The notes beneath the pieces were generated by a model. The model did not search any database. It had not been told where the DNA came from and saw nothing but the letters and a program-made list of their open reading frames with translations. Position numbers and translations under genes: made by a program. Shown here piece by piece: positions 16,528 through 25,642 of a stretch of 64,000 nt of DNA. Source of the stretch: UBA8524 sp964215915 (lineage in GTDB: Bacteria > Bacteroidota > Bacteroidia > UBA8524); NCBI GenBank assembly GCA_964215915.1, contig CAXPEB010000026.1, positions 1 through 64,000 on the forward strand. The letters run 5' to 3'. Within the stretch, counting starts at the first letter, position 1; each line of letters starts with the position of its first letter.

Positions 16528-16975
16528 GCGACGGACGAACGATACTGTCAGCAATATCCCCGATTATGAACCAGTCTACATGGACCCCTTTACGGGTAAG
16601 GATAGCCGCATAGATGGTAGCCACAAACTCTACGAGATTCACCAGCAACACCACAATCAGGTAGGCGAAATAATCGTTGCCGGCTTCTGTTTCGGTATCG
16701 CGAATGAGGGATACGGTCCACCAGAATGCGTAAGAGTTCAGGAAGAGCACCGCAACCTGACTGAGGAGGGCCTGGGTACAATGCCAACGAACGAACCAGG
16801 TGCCGTTGCGGTTCTGTAAGTAAAAAATGAATGTGGCAATGAGGTTGATTATGGGGAGCGGAAGTCCGGCGATCAGTGCTACCAGAGACATCAGGTAGCT
16901 GTTGGACGCTTTTTCACACTCATGTTCCCCAGGTTCATACCCGAATTTCTGTGCTGCGTTTCCTGTATGGATCAT
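16511..16975 (-). CDS. DUF4870-like integral membrane protein
   Basis: A 154-residue protein with four predicted transmembrane segments, for example YLMSLVALIAGLPLPIINLIA and YFAYLIVVLLVNLVEFVATI. The sequence WFVRWHCTQALLSQ after the second helix is like the xxFVRxHaxQAL motif of DUF4870/Tic20-like proteins. Function is unknown. It overlaps the DUF2752 gene by four bases upstream and the M48 protease downstream, so all three are probably translated from one message. Confidence 0.65.
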   Translation of the reverse strand: MIHTGNAAQKFGYEPGEHECEKASNSYLMSLVALIAGLPLPIINLIATFIFYLQNRNGTWFVRWHCTQALLSQVAVLFLNSYAFWWTVSLIRDTETEAGNDYFAYLIVVLLVNLVEFVATIYAAILTRKGVHVDWFIIGDIADSIVRPSHEERY

Positions 16976-17379
16976 AGTCCTTTGAATATATTCCAGATCC
17001 AGTTTCCCACTACCAGTAAAATCGCCGGCAGGTACCAGTGAGCTTTGGTGAACAAGGTATTGACCCGGTTTACCAGATCATTTAACCGTTGCTTGCCGGT
17101 GAACAGATCCGACAAGGTGAGCACCGGTAAAATAAGCAACAAAGCAAGGGAAAGGAATCCGAAGGGGTTGATGAAAAAGGCCTCTTCAAAATGCCCATGA
17201 AAGATGGCCATAAAAGAGCGGCTACTGCCACAGGCCGGGCAGGGATAGCCGCTCAAATTTTTTACGAGGCAGGGGGTTAAACCCGGTTCTTCATACCTGG
17301 TCAGATTGAAAGCCAGCCAAATGCCGGAGGCAAGGGTAGCCAGCAAAACCAGCGCATGAAGTTTCCTGCCCTGTAGCAT
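16972..17379 (-). CDS. DUF2752 membrane protein
   Basis: A 135-residue protein with three predicted transmembrane helices and the motif YPCPACGSSRSFMAIFHGHFEEAFFINPFG, the signature of DUF2752 (C-P-x-C-G-x-x-R near the end of the first loop). No function is established. The two cysteines and arginine are intact. It is ATGA-overlapped with the following gene and follows a TM2-domain gene by nine bases. Confidence 0.8.
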   Translation of the reverse strand: MLQGRKLHALVLLATLASGIWLAFNLTRYEEPGLTPCLVKNLSGYPCPACGSSRSFMAIFHGHFEEAFFINPFGFLSLALLLILPVLTLSDLFTGKQRLNDLVNRVNTLFTKAHWYLPAILLVVGNWIWNIFKGL

Positions 17380-17388
17380 AATTATGGA

Positions 17389-17724
17389 TTATAGCACGCG
17401 GCTCAGCTTGGCAAAATTCTTTTCGCGCGCTGCTCCCATGATCATGAAGATATCTACGATGGCCCAAATACCGAAACCTCCGCAGGTAAGCAGTTTACCT
17501 ACTCCAAGTCCGGTGTCTCCCAGCATGAAGCGGTCGATGCCCAGGCTACCGGCAAGAATGGAAACGATCAGCAGGGTGGTAGGGTCATGGTACTGGATAA
17601 ATTGCAATTCCGACCATTTGGATTCGTCCAAAGCCAGCAATTTTTCCCGGATAAAGGGCATTTGGTGGCTTTCAAAAAATTTCGCGTTTGACATGATGTA
17701 CATGTCTACTTTAGAAGCGTCCAT
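17389..17724 (-). CDS. TM2 domain-containing protein
   Basis: From the ATG at 17724 the product has 111 residues. A soluble N-terminal part (FFESHQMPFIREKLLALDESKW) precedes the TM2 domain: ILAGSLGIDRFMLGDTGLGVGKLLTCGGFGIWAIVDIFMIMG, with the two helices and the GxxGxDRFYLG-like turn. In Bacteroidota such proteins commonly sit beside DUF2752 genes, as here. A 24-residue longer reading exists but begins with a non-conserved stretch. First gene of the four-gene membrane/protease unit ending in the M48 protease. Confidence 0.8.
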   Translation of the reverse strand: MDASKVDMYIMSNAKFFESHQMPFIREKLLALDESKWSELQFIQYHDPTTLLIVSILAGSLGIDRFMLGDTGLGVGKLLTCGGFGIWAIVDIFMIMGAAREKNFAKLSRVL

Positions 17725-17820
17725 AAGTTTTTTGTATGTGTCTGTGTTTTTACGGTTCCAGCCTGTATTTGTTACAGGCCTACACAAGAATAACAAAAAA
17801 ACTTAACGAATTTTCCGTTT

Positions 17821-19359
17821 TCAGGCGGATGGACTTTGCATGCGGTATTGTGCCGCAAATTGCTGCCAATCCTGGAGGAGATCCCCTTTCATCACCCTGG
17901 GGAATTTATTCTGGGAACCTACTTTTCCTTTGGACTTAAGAAAATCCAGGAAAACCTGTTTGGGCAGGGCATCTAACAGAATACTGTGCAGGGCATGATT
18001 CCGCTCCACGGCATAATCGTCGTTGAGCATTTTCAGATGATGATCCAGACGAACCCGCAGGCTTTCCGTATCCACCGGTTCATCCACGGCCAGGTACCAA
18101 TGATGGGCAAAAAGGCCTTCATGCGGAATACCGCCTACCGTAAACTCGGGGATATTGATCCCGGTTTCATCCGCCAATAACTGAACGGCGTTGGTCATAT
18201 TGTCTACCGACAAGTGTTCTCCGCAAAGGCTCAGGAAGTGTTTGATCCGTCCGGTAATGACCAGCTCCAGTTGTTCGTGGGAAGTGAAACGCACCACATC
18301 CCCGATCAGGTAACGCCAGGCTCCGGAACAGGTACTGATCACCAAGGCATACTCCATATCCGGCTCAACTTCCATGATGCTGACAGCTTTGGCTCCTGGA
18401 AGCAGGTCTCCTTCATCCGAAAAGTTATCGTTATTGAAAGGAACAAACTCAAAGTAGATCCCCGAGTTGAACTGAAGTGCCATTCCATCGGCATTTGGCC
18501 GCGTTGAGAAGCCCATGAACCCCTCGGAAGCCAGGTAGGTCTCGTAATAATAGATCGGTTCCCCAAGTAGCTTTTCAAAGGCTCTGCGGTAGGGACCAAA
18601 GGCCACCCCACCGTGTATATACACTTTGAAATTCGGCCATATCTGATGGATATGATCGAGGTTATACCGGTCGATGATCTTTTCGAAAAGGATCTGTATC
18701 CATGCCGGAACACCGGCAATCATGCCTACATCCCATTTCCGGGCATCATTCACCATTTCTTCTATCTTCTGTTCCCAGTCCCGGAATTTCCGAATTCGCC
18801 TGTCGGGTTTGGAGAAAGGCTGAAACCAAAAAGGCAGGTTGCCGGTGGTGATTCCGCTGAGGTCGCCGGAATAGGCTATTCCGTTAAAGTGCAGATCGGT
18901 GGAACCGCCCACCATCAAAGAATGTTTGGTGATAAATTCCTTGGGAAGATCGCTGCGGGCAATGGTAAGAATCTGTTTAAGGCTGGTACGCTGGATGGAA
19001 CGGAGCATATCCCGGGTAACGGGAATATACTTACTGGCCCCCTCCGAAGTACCGGAACTCAATGCAAAATGCATGGTTTTCCCGGGCCAGGTGATATCCG
19101 GCTCTCCTGCATAAGCCCTTTGCCACCAGGGATGCATCGTAGAATAACTGCCAAGGGGAACGGCATTGCGGAAATCTTCCACAATGTTCGGACTAAAATA
19201 AAGTTCACGAAAATCATGCGCCTTCCCGAATTCCGTATCCTGCGCCTTTTCGATCAGTTTGCGCAGGTTCTTGGTTTGTACATCAAAGGCCTTGGGCTGG
19301 TTCCTTGCAAACCTGCTCCGCCAATCCAACTGCTCTCTAACCCTCCTGATGATGCTCAT
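17821..19359 (-). CDS. GH3 auxin-responsive promoter family protein
   Basis: A 512-residue member of the GH3 acyl-acid-amido synthetase family. In plants these enzymes adenylate a carboxylic acid and join it to an amino acid; bacterial substrates are unknown. The nucleotide-binding motif appears as FALSSGTSEGASKYIPVT around residue 95, with YLASEGFMGFS and YALVISTCSGAWRYLIGDVVRF further on, matching motifs II and III. Length is normal. It starts 37 bases after the YdeI-type gene on the same strand. Confidence 0.85.
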   Translation of the reverse strand: MSIIRRVREQLDWRSRFARNQPKAFDVQTKNLRKLIEKAQDTEFGKAHDFRELYFSPNIVEDFRNAVPLGSYSTMHPWWQRAYAGEPDITWPGKTMHFALSSGTSEGASKYIPVTRDMLRSIQRTSLKQILTIARSDLPKEFITKHSLMVGGSTDLHFNGIAYSGDLSGITTGNLPFWFQPFSKPDRRIRKFRDWEQKIEEMVNDARKWDVGMIAGVPAWIQILFEKIIDRYNLDHIHQIWPNFKVYIHGGVAFGPYRRAFEKLLGEPIYYYETYLASEGFMGFSTRPNADGMALQFNSGIYFEFVPFNNDNFSDEGDLLPGAKAVSIMEVEPDMEYALVISTCSGAWRYLIGDVVRFTSHEQLELVITGRIKHFLSLCGEHLSVDNMTNAVQLLADETGINIPEFTVGGIPHEGLFAHHWYLAVDEPVDTESLRVRLDHHLKMLNDDYAVERNHALHSILLDALPKQVFLDFLKSKGKVGSQNKFPRVMKGDLLQDWQQFAAQYRMQSPSA

Positions 19360-19396
19360 ATCCTGTCCACAAATTAATAAAAAAAGTGCGAGCCTT

Positions 19397-19876
19397 TTAT
19401 TTGATCTTTCCTTCCGCCTTCAGTTCCCGCAGACGGGTCATCACATGGAGGGAACGGTTTACCCGGGTCTGAACCCCTTTCGCTGACGATATGTAGTAAA
19501 GAAAACCCCGTTGCAATCCGGGACTCAGACGATGGAACAGGTCCTTCCCTTCCGGGTCTTGTTCCAATACTTCTGCAAATTCCTCGGGAAACCCCATCCC
19601 AAATTCCGATTGGTCCTCTTCCAACACTATTTCCAACTCCGCACCGACCCGTATCCCATGGTCTTTGGCCATCTTTCTGTTCAGTACGATCAGGTTGTAG
19701 CCATTCCTGGAAAGTTGCAGAGCACGGTGATAGGCCTTATCTCCCAGATGCAGCAATACCCGGCTGTTCTTTTCAATTCCCATGGTGGTATGCACCGTTT
19801 CATCCAGCATAAGGTAAAGGCCACCCATCTCTCTGCCGGAATCGTGCACACTGGCTGTAAAACGGTACTTACTCAT
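19397..19876 (-). CDS. DUF1905/YdeI-type protein
   Basis: A 159-residue protein made of an N-terminal DUF1905-like beta-barrel domain (GLYLMLDETVHTTMG..GYNLIVLNRKMAKDHGIRVGAELEIVLEED) and a C-terminal YdeI/OmpD-associated helical domain (FPEEFAEVLEQDPEGKDLFHRLSPGLQRGFLYYISSA). The second domain is named for a bacteriocin-protection link in some bacteria; the real activity is not known. I start at 19876 because that ATG overlaps the stop of the upstream lipoprotein gene by one base (TAATG). Confidence 0.8.
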   Translation of the reverse strand: MSKYRFTASVHDSGREMGGLYLMLDETVHTTMGIEKNSRVLLHLGDKAYHRALQLSRNGYNLIVLNRKMAKDHGIRVGAELEIVLEEDQSEFGMGFPEEFAEVLEQDPEGKDLFHRLSPGLQRGFLYYISSAKGVQTRVNRSLHVMTRLRELKAEGKIK

Positions 19877-20526
19877 TACTCTTCCTTCAAGGCCCTGACG
19901 GGATAATCCGGATGCCGGTCCCATTCCGGATCCGGCTCTTCCCTCACATCCACCTGCATGGCCTCAAAACGGATGACCATGGTTCCGATCAGGGAAGAAC
20001 GCAAAAGATAGGGGGCCGTGCAATCATGATAATACTGGTAATAATGCCCGTCTAGCAGGCGACTGAACCTTTTCGGGGAAACATAGAGGGTGCTGTCGTA
20101 CCACAATTGGGTGTGGGAGGTGGCATCCCGCATGTAATAGGAACGGCAGTTTCTTCCGAGTATCTCCATCCGGTTATCCATCGGGCCGGACTCTGTCAGA
20201 GCCGTTTGCTCCGTGGCCGTATCGGCATATAGCGTATCCATATCATTAAACAGATACAAGAGACTTCCGCCGCTGTTGTCGTACCAAACCGTAAGGTTAT
20301 CCGTACCATACTGCTTCAGCCGATATCCCTTTTCGGTAAAATCCACCGTAAAGGAATCTCCCAGACTTTGACGCACCATTTGGCTCCTTAGGCTGTCAAG
20401 CCCACCTCCCAATACCACTTTGTAATGGATGGTTCCGTAAAATTCGCGAGGGCCATCGCTTCCATTGTGCCCGCAGGAAACAAACAGGACAAGGGATAAT
20501 ACTCCAAGGGCCAGGTAATTTTTCAC
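19876..20526 (-). CDS. Lipoprotein, DUF4412-like
   Basis: A 216-residue lipoprotein with leader MKNYLALGVLSLVLFVSC. The mature part alternates beta strands typical of DUF4412/GLPGLI-type proteins: FYGTIHYKVVLGGG, FTEKGYRLKQYG, TVWYDNSGGSLLYLF, a mid-chain RMEILGRNCRSYYMRD and YDSTLYVSPKRF, ending in two strands around TMVIRFEAMQVDV. The assignment is a pattern judgement and function is unknown. A promoter element ends five bases before the ATG, so the mRNA is probably leaderless. Confidence 0.6.
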   Translation of the reverse strand: MKNYLALGVLSLVLFVSCGHNGSDGPREFYGTIHYKVVLGGGLDSLRSQMVRQSLGDSFTVDFTEKGYRLKQYGTDNLTVWYDNSGGSLLYLFNDMDTLYADTATEQTALTESGPMDNRMEILGRNCRSYYMRDATSHTQLWYDSTLYVSPKRFSRLLDGHYYQYYHDCTAPYLLRSSLIGTMVIRFEAMQVDVREEPDPEWDRHPDYPVRALKEE

Positions 20527-20530
20527 CGTT

Positions 20531-20538
20531 CAAAAATA
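20531..20538 (-). promoter_or_regulatory. TAnnTTTG promoter element
   Basis: TATTTTTG on the minus strand ends five bases before the ATG at 20526 of the DUF4412-like lipoprotein gene. Confidence 0.55.
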
Positions 20539-20577
20539 GCTAAAGCATGGCTTAGCGAAAAACAGCATCTTTGAGGC

Positions 20578-21618
20578 GTGTTCAGGCAACTGCTCCTCTT
20601 TCCTTTTTCGCTTCTGTATGCGGCAGTGGTATGGCTAAGGAACAGGGCTTTCGATCGTGGGCTGCTTAAGTCAAGCGGGTTCGACGTACCCTGCATCGTA
20701 GTCGGGAATCTCAATGCCGGCGGAACCGGGAAAACCCCTCATACCGAATACCTGCTACGTAAACTCAGCGGACATAAAGCCGTGATCAGCCGGGGATACG
20801 GCCGCCTCAGCAAAGGTTTTCAGTGGGTGGAGCCGGACTCCGATGTCGACCAATGCGGCGACGAGCCCCTGCAGATCAAACGTAAATTCCCTGAAGTTCC
20901 CTTTGCCGTATGCGAAGACCGGGTAATGGCTGTTCCCAAACTTGTAGCCGAATATCCGGAAACGGAATTTATCCTTTTTGATGATGCCTACCAGCACCGC
21001 TACCTGAAAGCAGATTTCCATATCCTGCTTACCGCTTACAACGACCTGTTCACCCGCGACCGTTACCTTCCCTTAGGGCGCTTACGCGAACAAAAAAGCG
21101 AAGCCCGAAGAGCAGATGCCATTATCGTCACCAAATGTCCGGATGGCCCTGTCCCCAACCGGGAAGCCATCATCCGTGAAATACAGACCTACAGCCATGC
21201 GCCTGTTTATTTCAGCCGTTTCCGGCCACTGGCCCCGGTTCATGCCTTTAAAGGAAACACGGTTGACTCCGATGAATTTGCCGGCTGGAAGAACCGGGAC
21301 GTACTGTTGCTTTCCGGTATTGCACATGGAGTGAGCTGGGCACATCCGCATATGAAAGCCTTCCGTTCACGGGCCGGTGAACTCATTTACCGGGATCATT
21401 ATCGATTCAGAAAGCAGGATATTGTCCGCATCCTGCAGGAATGGAATACCTTGAAACAGCCGATCATTCTCACCACGGAAAAGGACGTGATGCGCCTGCT
21501 GGAGTTTGAACAGGAACTAAAGGAGTTGCCACTGTATTACGTCCCCATAGAAGTGGAACTTACCGACGCAGAAGACCGTTTGCTGGACCAGGTCGCAAGC
21601 GTTCTTACTGCCACATGA
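20578..21618 (+). CDS. lpxK: Tetraacyldisaccharide 4'-kinase LpxK
   Basis: A 346-residue kinase that phosphorylates the 4' position of the lipid A precursor at the inner membrane. It has an N-terminal membrane-associated helix (MFRQLLLFPFSLLYAAVVWL) and the P-loop VGNLNAGGTGKTPHTEYL near residue 45, then SRGYGRLSKGF, GDEPLQIKRKFP, DDAYQHRYLKAD and, late, TEKDVMRL. Length is as expected. The start is GTG at 20578; no ATG precedes the N-terminal helix in frame. A CATCTTTG sequence ends five bases upstream, one base off the promoter consensus. Confidence 0.95.
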   Translation: MFRQLLLFPFSLLYAAVVWLRNRAFDRGLLKSSGFDVPCIVVGNLNAGGTGKTPHTEYLLRKLSGHKAVISRGYGRLSKGFQWVEPDSDVDQCGDEPLQIKRKFPEVPFAVCEDRVMAVPKLVAEYPETEFILFDDAYQHRYLKADFHILLTAYNDLFTRDRYLPLGRLREQKSEARRADAIIVTKCPDGPVPNREAIIREIQTYSHAPVYFSRFRPLAPVHAFKGNTVDSDEFAGWKNRDVLLLSGIAHGVSWAHPHMKAFRSRAGELIYRDHYRFRKQDIVRILQEWNTLKQPIILTTEKDVMRLLEFEQELKELPLYYVPIEVELTDAEDRLLDQVASVLTAT

Positions 21619-22177
21619 TTTTCATCTTGGAACGGGATATCTCTACCGGAGCATTTCCTTTCACATACGGCTCGGTGGCCATAAAGAACAGGTAGATATC
21701 CTCCGCCTTTTTGAACTTCAGCTTCTTATCCTCGTCGACATCGAAAAGCTCCTCCACGGTTTTATAGCCGGTTACATTCCCTCCGTTCACCTCCACCGAA
21801 TCAAAGCGGTGCCAGTCGAGCGCCGGATCATAGAACAGGTAGGACCAATAATCTTTGGTCAGCATAAGTTGCCGGGCTTCATTGAAGTTCAATTCGGTCA
21901 TAACTTTTGAAGGCAGGAAGCGGAAATCGGGGGGCTCCTGTCCGTTCTTCAGCTGATAAAGATTATCGTCAAAAGAGGCATTCATATACACCCCTTCATG
22001 ATCATAGAGTTTGATGCAAATGGTGAAAGGAGCACGTTCAAGCATCACTATCCCGTCTTCGGGGTAGATCAGTTCGTCGTTTTGCAGGAAGCTGACTTCG
22101 TAGGTCATTTTCTCCGGCGCCCTCAGTCCGGAACCGAGTACCGCCAGAAGCATCAAAGCAATCATTACCGGCTTCAT
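21605..22177 (-). CDS. Hypothetical exported protein
   Basis: A 190-residue protein with the signal peptide MKPVMIALMLLAVLGSGLRA. I do not recognise the family. The mature part has strands such as MTYEVSFLQNDELIYPEDGIVMLERAPFTICI, an acidic segment VDEDKKLKFKKAEDIYLFF and the ending ISRSKMKIMWQ. It may be a gliding- or envelope-associated protein but nothing shows it. The start at 22177 is preferred over 22219 because of the signal peptide and a promoter element six bases upstream. The 3' end overlaps lpxK by 14 bases tail to tail. Confidence 0.65.
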   Translation of the reverse strand: MKPVMIALMLLAVLGSGLRAPEKMTYEVSFLQNDELIYPEDGIVMLERAPFTICIKLYDHEGVYMNASFDDNLYQLKNGQEPPDFRFLPSKVMTELNFNEARQLMLTKDYWSYLFYDPALDWHRFDSVEVNGGNVTGYKTVEELFDVDEDKKLKFKKAEDIYLFFMATEPYVKGNAPVEISRSKMKIMWQ

Positions 22178-22182
22178 GAGCT

Positions 22183-22190
22183 CAAATGTA
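22183..22190 (-). promoter_or_regulatory. TAnnTTTG promoter element
   Basis: TACATTTG on the minus strand ends six bases before the ATG at 22177 and supports the short start there. Confidence 0.55.
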
Positions 22191-22235
22191 GGCATTCCGG
22201 TCGATTGAAAGGACGACAATACGCAGCCTCCTTTT

Positions 22236-22243
22236 TACATTTG
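22236..22243 (+). promoter_or_regulatory. TAnnTTTG promoter element
   Basis: TACATTTG ends 17 bases before the ATG at 22260 of the choice-of-anchor B gene; the identical octamer serves the divergent gene 45 bases away. Confidence 0.55.
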
Positions 22244-22259
22244 CTGTCAAATCAAATGC

Positions 22260-23645
22260 ATGAAATATACTGCGCTCCTCTTTGCCAGCCTGTTCTGTTT
22301 AACGCTGCAGGCACAAAATGATGCCTACAATATGGTGCAGCTGGGACATTGGGATAACGACAGCCTTCCGTCTCTGGGCACGCAACAGTTCAGCAATGGC
22401 TGGGGCTGGGCCGATTCGGCTACGGGAAGGGAATATGCCATCTTCGGCAGTATAGATTCTACCTACTTCATTGACGTGACAGACCCTGCCAATCCCGTTG
22501 TCTGCGACGTGCGTCCGGGCAGAAGTTTCAAATCGGTATGGCGCGAATACAAAACTTACAGCCATTACTGCTACGCGGTGGCCGATTACGGGCAGGCTTC
22601 CCTGCAAATTTTCGACCTGCAGTACCTTCCGGATTCTGTTTCCGTGGTATATGACAGCGACTCCCTGATCGTGCGTTCTCATACGGTGTATGTGGATAAG
22701 GACCGCCTGTATTGCAACTCCACCGTATTACCCAGTGGGGAACGAAAAGCCGTAACCGTGCTTTCCCTGCAGGATCCGGAACATCCGCAACTGCTCGGGC
22801 ACCTGGAGCCTATTCGTTTCGATGGCTCCCCGGCTTTCCTGATCTGCCACGATGCCTTTGTCCGCAACGACACGCTTTATTGCAACGGTGAGAATCCGGG
22901 TGTGTTTATTTATGATGTCAGTGATATGGATCAGCAGGTCTTTCTCGGAGGTATCCTGGAATACCCGGAACGCGGGTACAATCATTCCGGCTACCTGAGT
23001 GACGACGGGCAGATCTATGTATTTACGGATGAGAATCACGGTTTGGGGATCAAGGCTTACGACGTAAGCGACCTGAACAATATGGAACTTCTGTCGGTGT
23101 TCCGCTCCCATAGTGGCGCTATGGCTCATAACCCCTATTTCATCGACCGCACACTTTACGTGAGTTACTATCACGACGGGGTCTACGTCTTCGACCTGTC
23201 GGATGCCAAAAACCCGAAAATCACTGCCTGGTTTGACACGTATCCGCAAAACGGCACCGACTATGCCGGTTTCGAAGGTTGCTGGGGCATTTATCCGTAC
23301 CTGCCAAGTGGGAATCTGCTGGCCTTTGATATGACCAATGGGTTGTTTGTGTTGGAAAAGCAAACCAATAACACCGCAGTGGTGGAAGCCGGCACCGCTG
23401 ATTTCATGATCTATCCCAACCCCGGAACAGGCATTCAGCAGATGGAATGGGACCAGCGGGAGGCTGCAGGTATGGATATCCGGGTATTCACCACAGACGG
23501 GAAGGAAGTTTATCGGAAAACAGTCGGCGGACAGCCCGGAAGGAACCGGCAACAGCTTGACCTGAGCTCCCTGAAGCGTGGCATGTATTTGGTTCAATTA
23601 ACCGGAGCAAAAACCCATATTTGCAGGAAACTGCTGCTGCACTAA
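22260..23645 (+). CDS. Choice-of-anchor B family protein, T9SS-sorted
   Basis: A 461-residue secreted protein with signal peptide MKYTALLFASLFCLTLQAQ. The body has repeated LVIVD-like strands typical of choice-of-anchor B proteins: YFIDVTDPANPVV, SLQIFDLQYLPDS, VFIYDVSDMDQQVFLGG, GIKAYDVSDLNNMELLSVFRSHSGAMAHNPY, VYVFDLSDAKNPKITAWFDTY. The final 75 residues form a type A T9SS sorting domain (MIYPNPGTG..VFTTDGKEVYRKTV..LSSLKRGMYLVQLTGAKTHICRKLLLH). The stop is immediately followed by the next start. Confidence 0.85.
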   Translation: MKYTALLFASLFCLTLQAQNDAYNMVQLGHWDNDSLPSLGTQQFSNGWGWADSATGREYAIFGSIDSTYFIDVTDPANPVVCDVRPGRSFKSVWREYKTYSHYCYAVADYGQASLQIFDLQYLPDSVSVVYDSDSLIVRSHTVYVDKDRLYCNSTVLPSGERKAVTVLSLQDPEHPQLLGHLEPIRFDGSPAFLICHDAFVRNDTLYCNGENPGVFIYDVSDMDQQVFLGGILEYPERGYNHSGYLSDDGQIYVFTDENHGLGIKAYDVSDLNNMELLSVFRSHSGAMAHNPYFIDRTLYVSYYHDGVYVFDLSDAKNPKITAWFDTYPQNGTDYAGFEGCWGIYPYLPSGNLLAFDMTNGLFVLEKQTNNTAVVEAGTADFMIYPNPGTGIQQMEWDQREAAGMDIRVFTTDGKEVYRKTVGGQPGRNRQQLDLSSLKRGMYLVQLTGAKTHICRKLLLH

Positions 23646-25595
23646 TTGACTGCTTCACCTTATTTGCGCTTCTGTCTCGGAATATTATTCCTGCTGCCTC
23701 TTGCATTGCAGGCGCAGATGGATGCGCATTATTCCGACAGCCGGAAAACCACGGAAGGGGAATTGCTTCATGCTTCCGATTCCCTGCACCTGCTGGACAG
23801 CAGCCTGGACGACTTTCACCTTTATCACCCTGCCTTCCGAAATAACTTCGGCATACTGGACCTTGGCAATAGCGGCACTGCCATGTACCCGGTCAAATAC
23901 GGGTACAAAACAGAAAACGGTTTCGACCTGGGCTGGCATTACCTTGATGGCTATCGCTTCAGGAGCAATGAAGAAAACACTTACTACCGCGCCTACCGTC
24001 CCATCACCTCCCTTTTCTACTATCAGGGGGCCAATGAACTGCTCGGACTGGAAGCCCTTCATTCCCAAAACATCAAACCCAACTGGAATTTCGGGGTAGA
24101 ATACAAACGACTGAAAGAAGAAGGTTTTTACCTGAAACAGAATACCGGATCATACAATACACGCCTGTTCACCTGGTATCACAGCAAAGACTACCGGTAT
24201 CATGTGCTGGCCTCGGTTACCTGGAACCGCTTCCGCAATACGGAAAACGGGGGATTGTATTCCGCCGAATCCTTCGATACCCTGAGTGGACCGGTAAGAA
24301 ACCCGCTAACCCGGTATTACAGCAGTTTCGGGGAGGTGGAGAATGAGCTGAAGCGAAATGTGTATTCGGTCACGCAGATTTACCGGCTTGGACAAAAACG
24401 CTATTTCCCAACCGAAGCTACGGACAGCCTTGGCAGACCTATACCGGACACGATTCCCACCTTTATTCCCACGCATCAGGTTAGCGTAAGGACCCGACTG
24501 GAAAATTACTGCAACCATTTTATTGTCAGCGATGTATCGGATATGCCCTTTACCGATTTCTTCCGCGATTCACTGACCACCTTTGATTCTACCTGGTATA
24601 AAAATTTTGAAACCAGTATCGGCATAGAAAGCGGAGCCTATGAGCGACTGGCGCGGGACAGCATCCATCCTGAAGGACGTAAACTTTTCTACGGAGCCTG
24701 GCTCGATCTGAACTGGATTCGGGTTGGCTGGCTGGAGGATTATGCCCAATACGCCAACATGGCCTTACGTGCAGAAGTCTCCAACAGAGACTGGATCAGC
24801 ACCCGTGAAGGGTTTCGCGTATCCGTGTACCGGGCTTTCCACGGATACAACAACCGGGATATGGAACTGAAGGCAGAAGCCGCACGCGTACTTGGCCCGG
24901 TAAAGGTCGGTTCGCGTATCTTGTTCAAAACCTACCGGCAGGATTTTCTCAGTCGCTACTATTTCGGGAATCACGATTTCTGGTACACCAACCTGGAACG
25001 GCAGGGAGTCAGCCACTACGAGTTCGGCATATCCGACCCCGGTCCACGGAATTGGTGGGAACTGAATGCGGCTTTTATCGATCTGGAAAACCTGATCTAC
25101 TACGGCGCCGACCAACGACCGGAACAAAAAAAGGGTCATACCACCCTCCTTCAGTCGGAGTTGAAATTAAAATGGCGCGTGGCCTGGTTCAACCTGCAAA
25201 GCCGTGTGTTGTATCAGAAAACCAACTCCCGGGATATTCTCCGTGTTCCCGAACTGGCAATGAAACACAGCCTTTTCGCACAGGGCATGGTTTTCAAAAA
25301 GAACCTTAAGGTAAAGGCCGGTGTCGACTTTTTCTGGACTTCCGCTTTTAATGCACCGGCCTGGTATGCGCCGGCCAGGATCTGGTATACACCAGAAGGA
25401 GAGGGCAGCCAGACCATCGGGAATTATCCTTACTTCAATGTATTTGTGAACGGACAGATCCGAACCGTTACCTTTTTTCTCTTTTTCCAGCATGCCAGCG
25501 CCGGCCTGTTTAGTAACTCTTATTACAGCTCGGCACTCTATCCCATGCAGCCGAGGTCCTTCCGATTCGGACTCCGCTGGAAATTGTACGAGTAG
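23646..25595 (+). CDS. Putative porin, outer-membrane barrel
   Basis: A 649-residue exported protein. The signal peptide MTASPYLRFCLGILFLLPLALQAQ starts at a TTG directly abutting the previous stop (TAA-TTG); no ATG is available before the signal sequence, the first in-frame ATG lying after its cleavage site. The mature part opens with NNFGILDLGNSGTAMYPVKYG, as in the Bacteroidota putative-porin family (Porin_10), and continues with many barrel strands, ending in RSFRFGLRWKLYE. Substrate is unknown. Very likely cotranscribed with the preceding T9SS gene. Confidence 0.8.
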   Translation: MTASPYLRFCLGILFLLPLALQAQMDAHYSDSRKTTEGELLHASDSLHLLDSSLDDFHLYHPAFRNNFGILDLGNSGTAMYPVKYGYKTENGFDLGWHYLDGYRFRSNEENTYYRAYRPITSLFYYQGANELLGLEALHSQNIKPNWNFGVEYKRLKEEGFYLKQNTGSYNTRLFTWYHSKDYRYHVLASVTWNRFRNTENGGLYSAESFDTLSGPVRNPLTRYYSSFGEVENELKRNVYSVTQIYRLGQKRYFPTEATDSLGRPIPDTIPTFIPTHQVSVRTRLENYCNHFIVSDVSDMPFTDFFRDSLTTFDSTWYKNFETSIGIESGAYERLARDSIHPEGRKLFYGAWLDLNWIRVGWLEDYAQYANMALRAEVSNRDWISTREGFRVSVYRAFHGYNNRDMELKAEAARVLGPVKVGSRILFKTYRQDFLSRYYFGNHDFWYTNLERQGVSHYEFGISDPGPRNWWELNAAFIDLENLIYYGADQRPEQKKGHTTLLQSELKLKWRVAWFNLQSRVLYQKTNSRDILRVPELAMKHSLFAQGMVFKKNLKVKAGVDFFWTSAFNAPAWYAPARIWYTPEGEGSQTIGNYPYFNVFVNGQIRTVTFFLFFQHASAGLFSNSYYSSALYPMQPRSFRFGLRWKLYE

Positions 25596-25629
25596 TGCCC
25601 GGACGGTTCGTGTTGTGCCTTTAAACCCT

Positions 25630-25637
25630 TAGTTTCG
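25630..25637 (+). promoter_or_regulatory. Possible -7 promoter element, TTCG variant
   Basis: TAGTTTCG ends six bases before the ATG at 25643, one base off the consensus and at the spacing seen for other putative leaderless genes here. Confidence 0.35.
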
Positions 25638-25642
25638 TGTGC

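Noticed and set aside
17761..17779. CCTGTA-TACAGG palindrome between GH3 and TM2 genes as an operator
   Set aside because: Only six base pairs per arm and no second copy; could be chance.
18613..19377. 254-codon plus-strand frame
   Set aside because: Antisense to the GH3-family gene with intact nucleotide-binding motifs.
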